This document shows positions 40,165-46,900 of a stretch of DNA of 64,000 bases, in pieces. The stretch comes from Modestobacter sp. VKM Ac-2984 (GTDB lineage Bacteria; Actinomycetota; Actinomycetes; Mycobacteriales; Geodermatophilaceae). The notes below the pieces were generated by a model that saw nothing but the letters and a program-made list of their open reading frames with translations, had not been told where the DNA came from and made no database searches. Within the stretch, counting starts at the first letter, position 1, and each line of letters begins with the position of its first letter. Position numbers and translations under genes: made by a program. The stretch spans positions 186,001-250,000 of the forward strand of contig NZ_JAPVBJ010000008.1 in the NCBI RefSeq assembly GCF_026967985.1, in the 5' to 3' direction.

Positions 40165-41532
40165 CTACTTGGAGGAGGACCAGGAGGGCAGCCCGGCGAT
40201 CTGGGAACTGAGCCAGGCCGCCTGGTTCTGCATCGAGCTCAGCGCGGTCTCCATCGCGGTGAACTGCCGGGTGAGCGTGGTCTTGCGCATCTCGAGCCGG
40301 ATGTCCCAGGCGGCGATCCGGTCCTCGATGTCCTTGGCCAGGGAGTCCCCGCTCTTGGCGAGCAGCACGAGCGAGCCGTTCGTGCTGTCGCTGGCGCCCT
40401 TGGCCAGCACCTCCAGCTGTGCGGCGAAGCCGACCGGGGAGGTGACGTCGTCGGCGTTGCCGCTGATCCCGTCGGTGCCGGCGCTGACGATCTTCTTGTC
40501 GGTGAGCAGCGCCTGCGCTGCGGCCGGGTCGCTGCTCAGTGCCTTGGTGAAGACCGCCTTGTCGAAGGTGAGCTGGCCGTCGCGGGTGAGCTCGATGCCG
40601 ACCGTGGAGGCCGACTTCCCGCCGACGGCCCGGGACATGACGTCGAGGATCTGGGTCGACAGGCCGCGCAGCGTGCTGTCGCCCTTGAGGACCGCCGAGG
40701 TGCTCTTCGCGTCGGTGTAGGAGGAGACCGCCGAGAGCAGCGAGTTGGCCGCGTCGACGAAGCTCTGCACCTTGGCGGCAGTCGCGTCCGGGTCCTTGGT
40801 CACCGTCACCGTCGCTGCGGCGTCCTTCTTGCTGACCGTGAACGTGGTCCCGGGGAGCACGTCGGTGAAGGTGTTCGTCGAGGAGGTCACGTCGTAGCCC
40901 TGGGCGGCGGTCCCGACTCGGAGCGTCGCGTTCGCGCCGGTGGTCAGCTCCGTGACGGCGACGTCCCCGGTCACGGTGAAGGTCCCGGCCGCACCCGAGG
41001 TCTTGGAGGTGAGCTGGAGCCGGACGCCGGCGCCGGTGTCGACCGCCACGGCGGTCACCCCGGCGGCGGAGGCGTTGATCGCCTTGACGGCGTCGTTGAC
41101 CGTCTGGCCGGCGGTCAGCGTGACGCCGACCCCGCCGATGGTGAGGGTCGTCGGGCCGGCCGGGTCCAACGCGGTGTCGGCCGTGGGCCAGCTGTCGCTG
41201 CTGTAGACGGAGTGGGTCGCCGCCAGGCTCGTGACGGTGAAGCTCAGCGACCCGGTGGCCGCGCCGGTGGCGGCCGTGGCGGTCACGGAGGTGTCCGAGC
41301 TGCTCGCCTTGGTCGTGGTCCAGGCGGTGGCGTCGGTGAGCGCGGCTGCGGCGGTGCGCAGGGCCTCGAACCGGGTGTTCACCGCGCGGTAGGCAGCGGC
41401 GTCGGACCTGGTGGCGTTCAGCTGCTGCTTGAGCAGCGTCTGCGGGTTCGCCTCCACCTTCATCAGCTCGCTGATCATCGTCTTGTAGTCGATGCCCGAG
41501 ATGAGGCCCGTGCTCACGCTCATGCCTGCCAT
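40165..41532 (-). CDS. fliD: Flagellar cap protein FliD (HAP2)
   Basis: A 455-residue filament cap protein. The N-terminus VSTGLISGIDYKTMISELMKVE and the C-terminal domain with DRIAAWDIRLEMRKTTLTRQFTAMETALSSMQNQAAWLSSQI in blocks are typical FliD regions; the middle is a Thr/Ala-rich hypervariable part. The ATG at 41532 is chosen because CGGAGG sits 7 nt upstream; the ATG at 41523 is inside. No sigma-28 motif lies in the 100-bp gap before it, so it may depend on read-through of the terminator after the first flagellin. Confidence 0.94.
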   Translation of the reverse strand: MAGMSVSTGLISGIDYKTMISELMKVEANPQTLLKQQLNATRSDAAAYRAVNTRFEALRTAAAALTDATAWTTTKASSSDTSVTATAATGAATGSLSFTVTSLAATHSVYSSDSWPTADTALDPAGPTTLTIGGVGVTLTAGQTVNDAVKAINASAAGVTAVAVDTGAGVRLQLTSKTSGAAGTFTVTGDVAVTELTTGANATLRVGTAAQGYDVTSSTNTFTDVLPGTTFTVSKKDAAATVTVTKDPDATAAKVQSFVDAANSLLSAVSSYTDAKSTSAVLKGDSTLRGLSTQILDVMSRAVGGKSASTVGIELTRDGQLTFDKAVFTKALSSDPAAAQALLTDKKIVSAGTDGISGNADDVTSPVGFAAQLEVLAKGASDSTNGSLVLLAKSGDSLAKDIEDRIAAWDIRLEMRKTTLTRQFTAMETALSSMQNQAAWLSSQIAGLPSWSSSK

Positions 41533-41572
41533 GCCGGTGCCTCCGTGGTTCGGGGATCAGGGGTGGAACGCC

Positions 41573-41608
41573 GGTGAGGGGGGAGGCCCGAGGGCCTCCC
41601 CCCTCACC
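41573..41608 (-). terminator. Terminator between flagellin 1 and fliD
   Basis: GGTGAGGGGGGAGGCC (41573-41588) and GGCCTCCCCCCTCACC (41593-41608) form a perfect 16-bp stem with a 4-nt loop, 25 bp after the flagellin stop. Because fliD has no visible promoter, partial read-through would set the low FliD level needed relative to flagellin. Confidence 0.75.
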
Positions 41609-41632
41609 GGGTGTTCAGGTGGTGCGGGTGGA

Positions 41633-42799
41633 TCAGCCCAGCAGCTTCAGGATCCCCTGGGGGGCCTGGTTGGCCTGGGCCAGCATCGCGGTGCCGGCCT
41701 GGGTCAGGATCTGCGTGCGGGTGAAGTTGGTCATCTCCTGAGCCATGTCCGTGTCGCGGATCCGGCTCTCCGACGCCGACAGGTTCTCGACGGCGACGTT
41801 GAGGTTGTTGACCGTGTGCTCGAACCGGTTCTGGATGGCACCCAGGTCGGCGCGAGTGGTGGAGACCGACTTGATGGCCTCGTCGATCTTGCCGATCGCC
41901 TCGGAGGCGCCCGAGGCGGCGGTGAAGGACACCGTCGCGTCGGCCAGCTCCTGAGCGGTCGCCGGGTTCGGCGCAACGGCGCCGGTGAACGTCAGCCCCG
42001 TGGCGGTGTTGGCCACGGTGACCCCACCGGTGCCGAAGGCAGCGGTGAGCGCGGTCTGGATCTTGGTCGTCTTATCCCCGGCGGTGTCCGTCTCGGCGAA
42101 CTTGACCGAGGACAGGTCCACGCTCTTGCCGTTGTAGGAGATCGACCCGTTGAGGGTGTCGAACGCCGCTGCGGTGGTGTAGTCGTTCGCCGCACCGACG
42201 GTGGCCACCGACGACCCGCCGGCGGTGGCGGCGGTGTTCGTCCCGGTGGTGGCGGTGCCGGCCGCCGAGACGTCGACCCCCTCGACGCCCAGACCCTGGG
42301 CGCCCATGGACGTACCGATGCTGACGCCGATGGTCTCGCCGGCGTTGGCACCGACCTGGAAGGTGGTGTTGTAGTTGCCGTCCAGCAGCTGCTTGCCGTT
42401 GAAGTTCGTCGTGGTCGCGATCCGGTCCAGCTCGGACTTGAGCTGGCCGATCTCGGACTGGATGTTCTTCTTGGCGTCGCCGTTCAGCGAGCCCTCGTTG
42501 GAGGCCTGGACGGACAGGTCACGCATGCGCTGCAGGATCTTGTGCGTCTCGGTGAGCGCACCTTCAGCGGTCTGCACGACCGAGATGCCGTCCTGGGTGT
42601 TGCGGACGGCCATCTTGAGGCCACCGATCTGCGAGCGGAGGCCCTCGGAGATGGCCAGGCCCGCTGCGTCGTCGGCGGCGCGGTTGATGCGGAAGCCGGA
42701 GGAGAGCTTCTCCAGCGACTTGCTCATCTGACTGTCGGTGACCGACAGGTTGCGGTACGAGTTCATCGCCGCGATGTTGTTGTTGACGCTCAGACCCAT
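41633..42799 (-). CDS. fliC: Flagellin 1
   Basis: A 388-residue flagellin. The D0/D1 N-terminal half (VNNNIAAMNSYRNLSVTDSQ, then SGFRINRAADDAAGLAISEGLRSQIGGLK) and C-terminal half (VENLSASESRIRDTDMAQEM, then TQILTQAGTAMLAQANQAPQGILKLLG) are canonical; the middle (about 150-290) is Thr/Ala/Gly-rich and variable. It is nearly identical to flagellin 2 outside the centre, evidence of tandem duplication. Its leader carries a sigma-28-like promoter, a stem-loop with CGGA in the loop and CGGAGGA as ribosome site. Confidence 0.97.
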   Translation of the reverse strand: MGLSVNNNIAAMNSYRNLSVTDSQMSKSLEKLSSGFRINRAADDAAGLAISEGLRSQIGGLKMAVRNTQDGISVVQTAEGALTETHKILQRMRDLSVQASNEGSLNGDAKKNIQSEIGQLKSELDRIATTTNFNGKQLLDGNYNTTFQVGANAGETIGVSIGTSMGAQGLGVEGVDVSAAGTATTGTNTAATAGGSSVATVGAANDYTTAAAFDTLNGSISYNGKSVDLSSVKFAETDTAGDKTTKIQTALTAAFGTGGVTVANTATGLTFTGAVAPNPATAQELADATVSFTAASGASEAIGKIDEAIKSVSTTRADLGAIQNRFEHTVNNLNVAVENLSASESRIRDTDMAQEMTNFTRTQILTQAGTAMLAQANQAPQGILKLLG

Positions 42800-42832
42800 G
42801 GTGTTCCTCCGTGGAAGTGGGTTTCAGGGAAT

Positions 42833-42852
42833 CCGCTGCATCCGTGCTGCGG
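42833..42852 (-). promoter_or_regulatory. Candidate CsrA-binding stem-loop in the flagellin 1 leader
   Basis: Read on the minus strand: CCGCAGCA, loop CGGA, TGCAGCGG, with one A-A mismatch. CACGGATG closely matches the CsrA site core (ACANGGANGU). It lies 33 nt before the ATG and about 8 nt after the predicted transcription start; a second GGA is in the ribosome site CACGGAGGA. Confidence 0.65.
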
Positions 42853-42867
42853 GGTGTTGCAGTGCCA

Positions 42868-42895
42868 GGATCGGCGGGTGCGGGGTTGGTCTTGA
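42868..42895 (-). promoter_or_regulatory. Sigma-28-like promoter of flagellin 1
   Basis: On the minus strand TCAA (42895-42892), 16 bp, then GCCGATCC (42875-42868). It places the transcript start at about 42860, just before the leader stem-loop. Confidence 0.65.
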
Positions 42896-42975
42896 CCTGA
42901 AACCAGGACGAACTTCCGGAGGGCCCGGGGGCGGGTCCGTGGCGCTGCCGAGCGGCCCGAGCGGCCCGAGCGGCA

Positions 42976-43008
42976 GTGAGGGGGGGAGGCCGGGGCCTCC
43001 CCCCTCAC
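42976..43008 (-). terminator. Terminator after flagellin 2
   Basis: GTGAGGGGGGGAGGCC (42976-42991) pairs with GGCCTCCCCCCTCAC (42994-43008) with one extra G on one side. It is nearly the same sequence as the terminator after flagellin 1, so the duplication included the terminator. Confidence 0.7.
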
Positions 43009-43036
43009 CGGGTGGCGCTCAGGTGGTACGGGTCGA

Positions 43037-44209
43037 TCAGCCCAGCAGGCGCAGGATGCCCTGGGGTGCCTGGTTCGCCTGGGCCAGCATCGCGGTGCCG
43101 GCCTGGGTCAGGATCTGCGTGCGGGTGAAGTTGGTCATCTCCGACGCCATGTCCGTGTCGCGGATCCGGCTCTCCGACGCGGTCAGGTTCTCGACGGCGA
43201 CGTTGAGGTTGTTGACCGTGTGCTCGAACCGGTTCTGGATGGCACCCAGGTCGGCGCGCGTGGTGGAGACCGACTTGATGGCGTCGTCGATCTTGCCGAT
43301 CGCCAGGGAGGCACCCGAGGCGGCGGTGAAGGACACCGTCGCGTCGGCCAGCTGCTGGGCGGTTGCCGGGCTCGGCGCGACAGCACCGGTGAAGGTGAGG
43401 CCGGTCCCGCTGTCGGCCACGGTCACCCCGCCGGTACCGAAGGCGGCGTCGGCGGCGGCCTGCAGCTTGGTAAGTGCCTGGGCGGCGGTGTCGGTGGTGG
43501 CGTACTTGACCGAGGCCAGGTCCAGGCTCTTGCCGTTGTAGGAGATCGAGCCGTTGAGGGCGTCGAAGTCCGCGGTGGTGAGTGCGGCGCCGGCGGTGAC
43601 GGTGGCCACCGAGCGACCGCCGGCAGTTGCGGCGGTCGTGGTCGAGCCGACGCTGCCACCGGCGCCGTCGGCCAGCGAGACGTCGACGCCGTCGACGCCC
43701 AGGCCCTGGGCGCCCATCGCGGTGCCGATCCCGACGGCGATGGTCTCCCCGGCGTTGGCACCGACCTGGAAGGTGGTGTTGTACTTGCCGTCCAGCAGCT
43801 GCTTGCCGTTGAAGTTCGTCGTGTTCGCGATCCGGTCGAGCTCGGACTTGAGCTGACCGACCTCGGACTGGATGTTCTTCTTGGCGTCGGCGTTCAGCGA
43901 GCCCTCGTTGGAGGCCTGGACGGACAGGTCACGCATGCGCTGCAGGATCTTGTGCGTCTCGGTGAGCGCACCTTCAGCGGTCTGCACGACCGAGACGCCG
44001 TCCTGGGTGTTGCGGACGGCGACCTTGAGGCCACCGATCTGCGAGCGGAGGCCCTCGGAGATGGCCAGACCGGCGGCGTCGTCGGCGGCGCGGTTGATGC
44101 GGAAGCCGGAGGAGAGCTTCTCCAGCGACTTGCTCATCTGACTGTCGGTGATCGACAGGTTGCGGTACGAGTTCATCGCCGCGATGTTGTTGTTCACGGT
44201 CAGACCCAT
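43037..44209 (-). CDS. fliC: Flagellin 2
   Basis: A 390-residue flagellin and the close paralogue of flagellin 1; the first 150 and last 80 residues are almost the same (VNNNIAAMNSYRNLSITDSQ; SESRIRDTDMASEM; QAPQGILRLLG) while the centre differs. Ribosome site AAGGAGGA lies 8 nt before the ATG. It has its own sigma-28-like promoter, leader stem-loop and terminator, so the two genes can be expressed independently. Confidence 0.97.
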   Translation of the reverse strand: MGLTVNNNIAAMNSYRNLSITDSQMSKSLEKLSSGFRINRAADDAAGLAISEGLRSQIGGLKVAVRNTQDGVSVVQTAEGALTETHKILQRMRDLSVQASNEGSLNADAKKNIQSEVGQLKSELDRIANTTNFNGKQLLDGKYNTTFQVGANAGETIAVGIGTAMGAQGLGVDGVDVSLADGAGGSVGSTTTAATAGGRSVATVTAGAALTTADFDALNGSISYNGKSLDLASVKYATTDTAAQALTKLQAAADAAFGTGGVTVADSGTGLTFTGAVAPSPATAQQLADATVSFTAASGASLAIGKIDDAIKSVSTTRADLGAIQNRFEHTVNNLNVAVENLTASESRIRDTDMASEMTNFTRTQILTQAGTAMLAQANQAPQGILRLLG

Positions 44210-44235
44210 GAGGGGTTCCTCCTTGGACGGGGTGG

Positions 44236-44255
44236 CCGCGGCATCCGTGCCGCGG
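44236..44255 (-). promoter_or_regulatory. Candidate CsrA-binding stem-loop in the flagellin 2 leader
   Basis: Read on the minus strand: CCGCGGCA, loop CGGA, TGCCGCGG, a perfect 8-bp stem, 26 nt before the ATG and about 7 nt after the predicted transcript start. The ribosome site AAGGAGGA supplies a second GGA. Confidence 0.65.
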
Positions 44256-44269
44256 TCGTCGTACCCCTG

Positions 44270-44297
44270 TCAACGGAGCGGGTCGGCGGGTGCTTGA
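44270..44297 (-). promoter_or_regulatory. Sigma-28-like promoter of flagellin 2
   Basis: On the minus strand TCAA (44297-44294), 16 bp, then TCCGTTGA (44277-44270). The -10 box departs from GCCGATAA at three of eight positions, but spacing and distance to the leader stem-loop match flagellin 1. Confidence 0.5.
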
Positions 44298-44319
44298 GGG
44301 CCTCCCGGCGATGTCCCCC

Positions 44320-44340
44320 GAACGGGTGGGTCACCCGTTC
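44320..44340 (-). terminator. Short stem-loop at the flagellin 3 stop
   Basis: GAACGGGTG (44320-44328) and CACCCGTTC (44332-44340) form a 9-bp stem with a 3-nt loop that overlaps the flagellin 3 stop codon. It is weaker than the other two flagellin terminators. Confidence 0.5.
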
Positions 44341-45160
44341 AGCGCAGCAGTTGCAGCACCCCACGCGGCGACTGGTTCGCCTGGGCGGCCATCGCCGTGC
44401 CGGCCTGGGTGAGGATCGACGTCCGGCTCATCGTGGTCGTCTCGGCCGCGATGTCGGCGTCCCGGATCCGGCTCTCCGAGGCAGCGGTGTTGTCCACTGC
44501 CACGCCCAGCTTGGCGATGTTGTGCTCGAACCGGTTCTGCACGGCACCGAGGTCGGCGCGGGCGGTGGACACCTGCCCGATCGCCGCGTCGATCGCCGCC
44601 AGCGCCGTGGACGGTCCGGTCGGAGAGGTGACGTCCACGCCGGCGACGCCCAGGCCGGCGGCGTCCATCGCCGGCCCGAAGCCGACGGTGATCGTGTGCC
44701 CGGCGTCCGCGCCCACCTGGAAGGTCCCGCGGTAGCTGCCGTCCAGGAGCTTCCGGCCGTTGAAGGACGTCGTGTCCGCGATCCGGTCGAGCTCGGCCCG
44801 CAGCTGCCCGATCTCGGTCTGCACGTTCGCCCGGGCGGCGTCGTCCAGCCCGCCGGTGTTCGCCGCCTGGACGGCGAGGTCCCGCATCCGGTGCAGCAGG
44901 GAGTGGGTCTCGGTGAGCGCACCCTCGGCGGTCTGCAGCACCGAGATGCCGTCCTGGCTGTTGCGCAGCGCGACCTTGAGCCCGCCGATCTGGGTGCGCA
45001 GGCCCTCGGCGATCCCCAGACTGGCGGCGTCGTCGGCGGCGCGGTTGATCCGCAGGCCGGAGGACAGCCGCTCGATCGACGTGCTCTGTTGCCGATCGGC
45101 GATGCCGAGGACCCGGGCTGAGTTCAGCCCGGTGATGTTGCTGTTGACGACCAGGCTCAT
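44339..45160 (-). CDS. fliC: Flagellin 3 (short, 273 residues)
   Basis: A short flagellin consisting almost only of the D0/D1 halves: VNSNITGLNSARVLGIADRQ, SGLRINRAADDAASLGIAEGLRTQIGGLK, then VDNTAASESRIRDADIAAET and TSILTQAGTAMAAQANQSPRGVLQLLR. The central outer domain is almost absent. It is divergent from flagellins 1 and 2, so it is an older paralogue and not part of the recent duplication. Its leader stem-loop has lost the GGA in the loop. It is the first flagellin after fliA. Confidence 0.95.
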   Translation of the reverse strand: MSLVVNSNITGLNSARVLGIADRQQSTSIERLSSGLRINRAADDAASLGIAEGLRTQIGGLKVALRNSQDGISVLQTAEGALTETHSLLHRMRDLAVQAANTGGLDDAARANVQTEIGQLRAELDRIADTTSFNGRKLLDGSYRGTFQVGADAGHTITVGFGPAMDAAGLGVAGVDVTSPTGPSTALAAIDAAIGQVSTARADLGAVQNRFEHNIAKLGVAVDNTAASESRIRDADIAAETTTMSRTSILTQAGTAMAAQANQSPRGVLQLLR

Positions 45161-45193
45161 GCGGGCCCTCCGTGGACCGGGAACGAGAAGGAA

Positions 45194-45213
45194 CCGCCGC
45201 AGCCGTGCGGCGG
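45194..45213 (-). promoter_or_regulatory. Leader stem-loop of flagellin 3, loop CGGC
   Basis: Read on the minus strand: CCGCCGCA, loop CGGC, TGCGGCGG, a perfect 8-bp stem at the same place as in the other two leaders (33 nt before the ATG). Stem bases differ from flagellin 2 but pairing is kept. The CsrA core GGA is GGC here; the ribosome site CACGGAGGG still has GGA. Confidence 0.6.
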
Positions 45214-45224
45214 GATCGATCTCT

Positions 45225-45251
45225 TCTACGGTCGGGAGGGCCCGGTCTCAA
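45225..45251 (-). promoter_or_regulatory. Possible sigma-28-like promoter of flagellin 3
   Basis: On the minus strand TTGA (45251-45248), 15 bp, then ACCGTAGA (45232-45225). It is the weakest match of the set and its spacer is one base shorter, but it lies the same distance from the leader stem-loop. Confidence 0.4.
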
Positions 45252-45302
45252 CCCGAACGGGTGAGGTCCGTGGTGCGGATGTGACTGGAGTCGGGCGGCG
45301 GC

Positions 45303-46226
45303 TCAGGCGGGTTGGGCGGCCGCGCCGCGCTCGGGGACCACCCAGCCACGCCGAGCCCGGCCACGCGGCTGGGGCAGCGGGAACGGGGGAGGGGCCGCTG
45401 CGGGCCGGCCCGCGGACTGGCGGGCGGCGACCCGATCGACGTAGGCGCGCTGCTGGTTGCGGGCGCGCACGCCACCGTCGGCGGGGACGGCGGTGCCGTC
45501 CCAGACCTCGCTCATCGCGGCGTGCAGCAGGGTGAGTGCACGGGCCCGCATCTGCGAGACGCGGGAGAGGGTGACGCCGAGGGAGTCGGCGATGTCGGTG
45601 AGCGACTCGTCGCCGAAGAAGTTGCGCTCCACGACCTCGTCCAGCTTGTCCGGGAGGGCACGGATCGCCTCGTGCAGGTGCCGGGCCCGCTCCCCGCGCA
45701 GCAGTGCGCGCTCCGGGGAGTCGCCGGTGTCGGGCAGGTCGAGCGAGCCGCCGTCGGTGCCGGTCTCGGCGTCCATGCTCACCATCACGGCCCGGTGCAC
45801 GTCGATCTGCAGCGAGTCCAGCTCCGAGCGTTGGACGCCGAGGCTGGCGGCCAGCTCCTCCTTCGTCGGCGGCCGGCCCAGGCTGATGGTCAGCGCATCG
45901 GTCGCCGCGTCCGTGCGCCGCGCCGCGGCCCGGACCGAGCGGCTGGCCCAGTCGCCGGAGCGCAGCTCGTCCAGGACGGCTCCCTGCAGGCGCGGCAGGG
46001 CGTAGGTGGCGAACGTCGCCCCGGCGGTCGGGTCGAAGCGGCGGGCCACCTCGACCAGCGCGACGCTGGCGCAGGAGAGGAGGTCGTCCCGGCTGACGTG
46101 GCTGGGCAACGAGATGCGCGAGGCCACCGCGTTCACCGCGAACTGGGCGAGCGCGAGATGGGTGGTCACCAGCGCGTCGACGTCGGCGGGTCGGCGCTCA
46201 CTCACTGCGGGGCGGGCTGCGGTCAC
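45303..46226 (-). CDS. fliA: Sigma-28 family RNA polymerase sigma factor (FliA/WhiG type)
   Basis: A 307-residue sigma factor. Region 2 is LPSHVSRDDLLSCASVALVEVARRFDPTAGATFATYALPRLQGAVLDELRSGDW in blocks, region 3 is ALTISLGRPPTKEELAASLGV, and region 4 is ALPDKLDEVVERNFFGDESLTDIADSLGVTLSRVSQMRARAL in blocks. The ATG at 46268 overlaps a strong promoter -10 box, so the start is placed at the GTG at 46226, which follows AAGGAGG (spacing is short). About 60 Pro/Arg-rich residues extend past region 4. No flgM anti-sigma gene is visible in the window. Confidence 0.93.
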   Translation of the reverse strand: MTAARPAVSERRPADVDALVTTHLALAQFAVNAVASRISLPSHVSRDDLLSCASVALVEVARRFDPTAGATFATYALPRLQGAVLDELRSGDWASRSVRAAARRTDAATDALTISLGRPPTKEELAASLGVQRSELDSLQIDVHRAVMVSMDAETGTDGGSLDLPDTGDSPERALLRGERARHLHEAIRALPDKLDEVVERNFFGDESLTDIADSLGVTLSRVSQMRARALTLLHAAMSEVWDGTAVPADGGVRARNQQRAYVDRVAARQSAGRPAAAPPPFPLPQPRGRARRGWVVPERGAAAQPA

Positions 46227-46264
46227 GCCCTCCTTCTCGGCTGACCGGCGACCACGTGGCACCG

Positions 46265-46292
46265 CCATCGGCACATTTCCGTGCGGCCTTGA
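46265..46292 (-). promoter_or_regulatory. Sigma-28-like promoter of fliA
   Basis: On the minus strand TCAA (46292-46289), 16 bp, then GCCGATGG (46272-46265). It suggests that fliA controls itself and it rules out the ATG at 46268 as the start when this promoter is used. Confidence 0.6.
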
Positions 46293-46303
46293 GCCATCTC
46301 GGC

Positions 46304-46331
46304 TTGACCGGGCGCCGCCGGGTGCCGAAGT
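46304..46331 (+). promoter_or_regulatory. Sigma-28-like promoter of flgN-flgK-flgL
   Basis: TTGA (46304-46307), 16 bp, then GCCGAAGT (46324-46331) on the plus strand, 80 bp before flgN. It is divergent from the fliA promoter, with the two -35 regions 11 bp apart. Confidence 0.55.
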
Positions 46332-46411
46332 GGAGATCGACAGCGCCCGCCGGACCCGGTGGACGCAGGCCTGCACCGCGGGCTGCACACGACGACGGAA
46401 AGGCGGCCGGC

Positions 46412-46900
46412 ATGGACCACCAGCACCTGTCGACGTTGCTCTGGCGAGAGCAGGAACTGCTGGACCTCCTGCTCTTCAAGGCCGAGGAGAAGCAGTACCT
46501 CATCGTCACCGGCAAGAGCCGGTGGCTCGCCCGGATCGCCCACGAGATCGAGGTGGTCCTGGAGCAGCTGCGGACCCTCGAGCTCGAGCGGGCCGCGGCC
46601 ACCGAGCAGATCGCCGGCCGGCTGGGGCTGGAGGCCAATCCGTCGCTGCGCCAGCTCGCCGACTCGGCCCCGACCCCGTGGGACGACCTCTACGCCAAGC
46701 ACCACGAGGCCCTCCTGCTGCTCGTCTCGGAGCTGCGCGGGCTCTCCGACACCAACAAGGAGCTGATCGAGAGCGGCCTGGCGGTCATCAACGACGCCTT
46801 GAACTCCACCCAGCCCAACACCGCGGCCGGCACGTACACCCAGTCCGGCCGTGCGGCCGGCAACGCCTACCGCTCGGTCACCCTGGACGGTGCGCTGTGA
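46412..46900 (+). CDS. flgN: Flagellar chaperone FlgN
   Basis: A 162-residue helical protein of the FlgN family, chaperone for the hook-filament junction proteins encoded next. The pattern LSTLLWREQELLDLLLFKAEEKQYLIVTGKSRWLARIAHEIEVVLEQL in blocks fits FlgN. GGAAAGG lies before the ATG. Its stop overlaps the flgK GTG, and it heads the plus-strand operon. Confidence 0.88.
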   Translation: MDHQHLSTLLWREQELLDLLLFKAEEKQYLIVTGKSRWLARIAHEIEVVLEQLRTLELERAAATEQIAGRLGLEANPSLRQLADSAPTPWDDLYAKHHEALLLLVSELRGLSDTNKELIESGLAVINDALNSTQPNTAAGTYTQSGRAAGNAYRSVTLDGAL

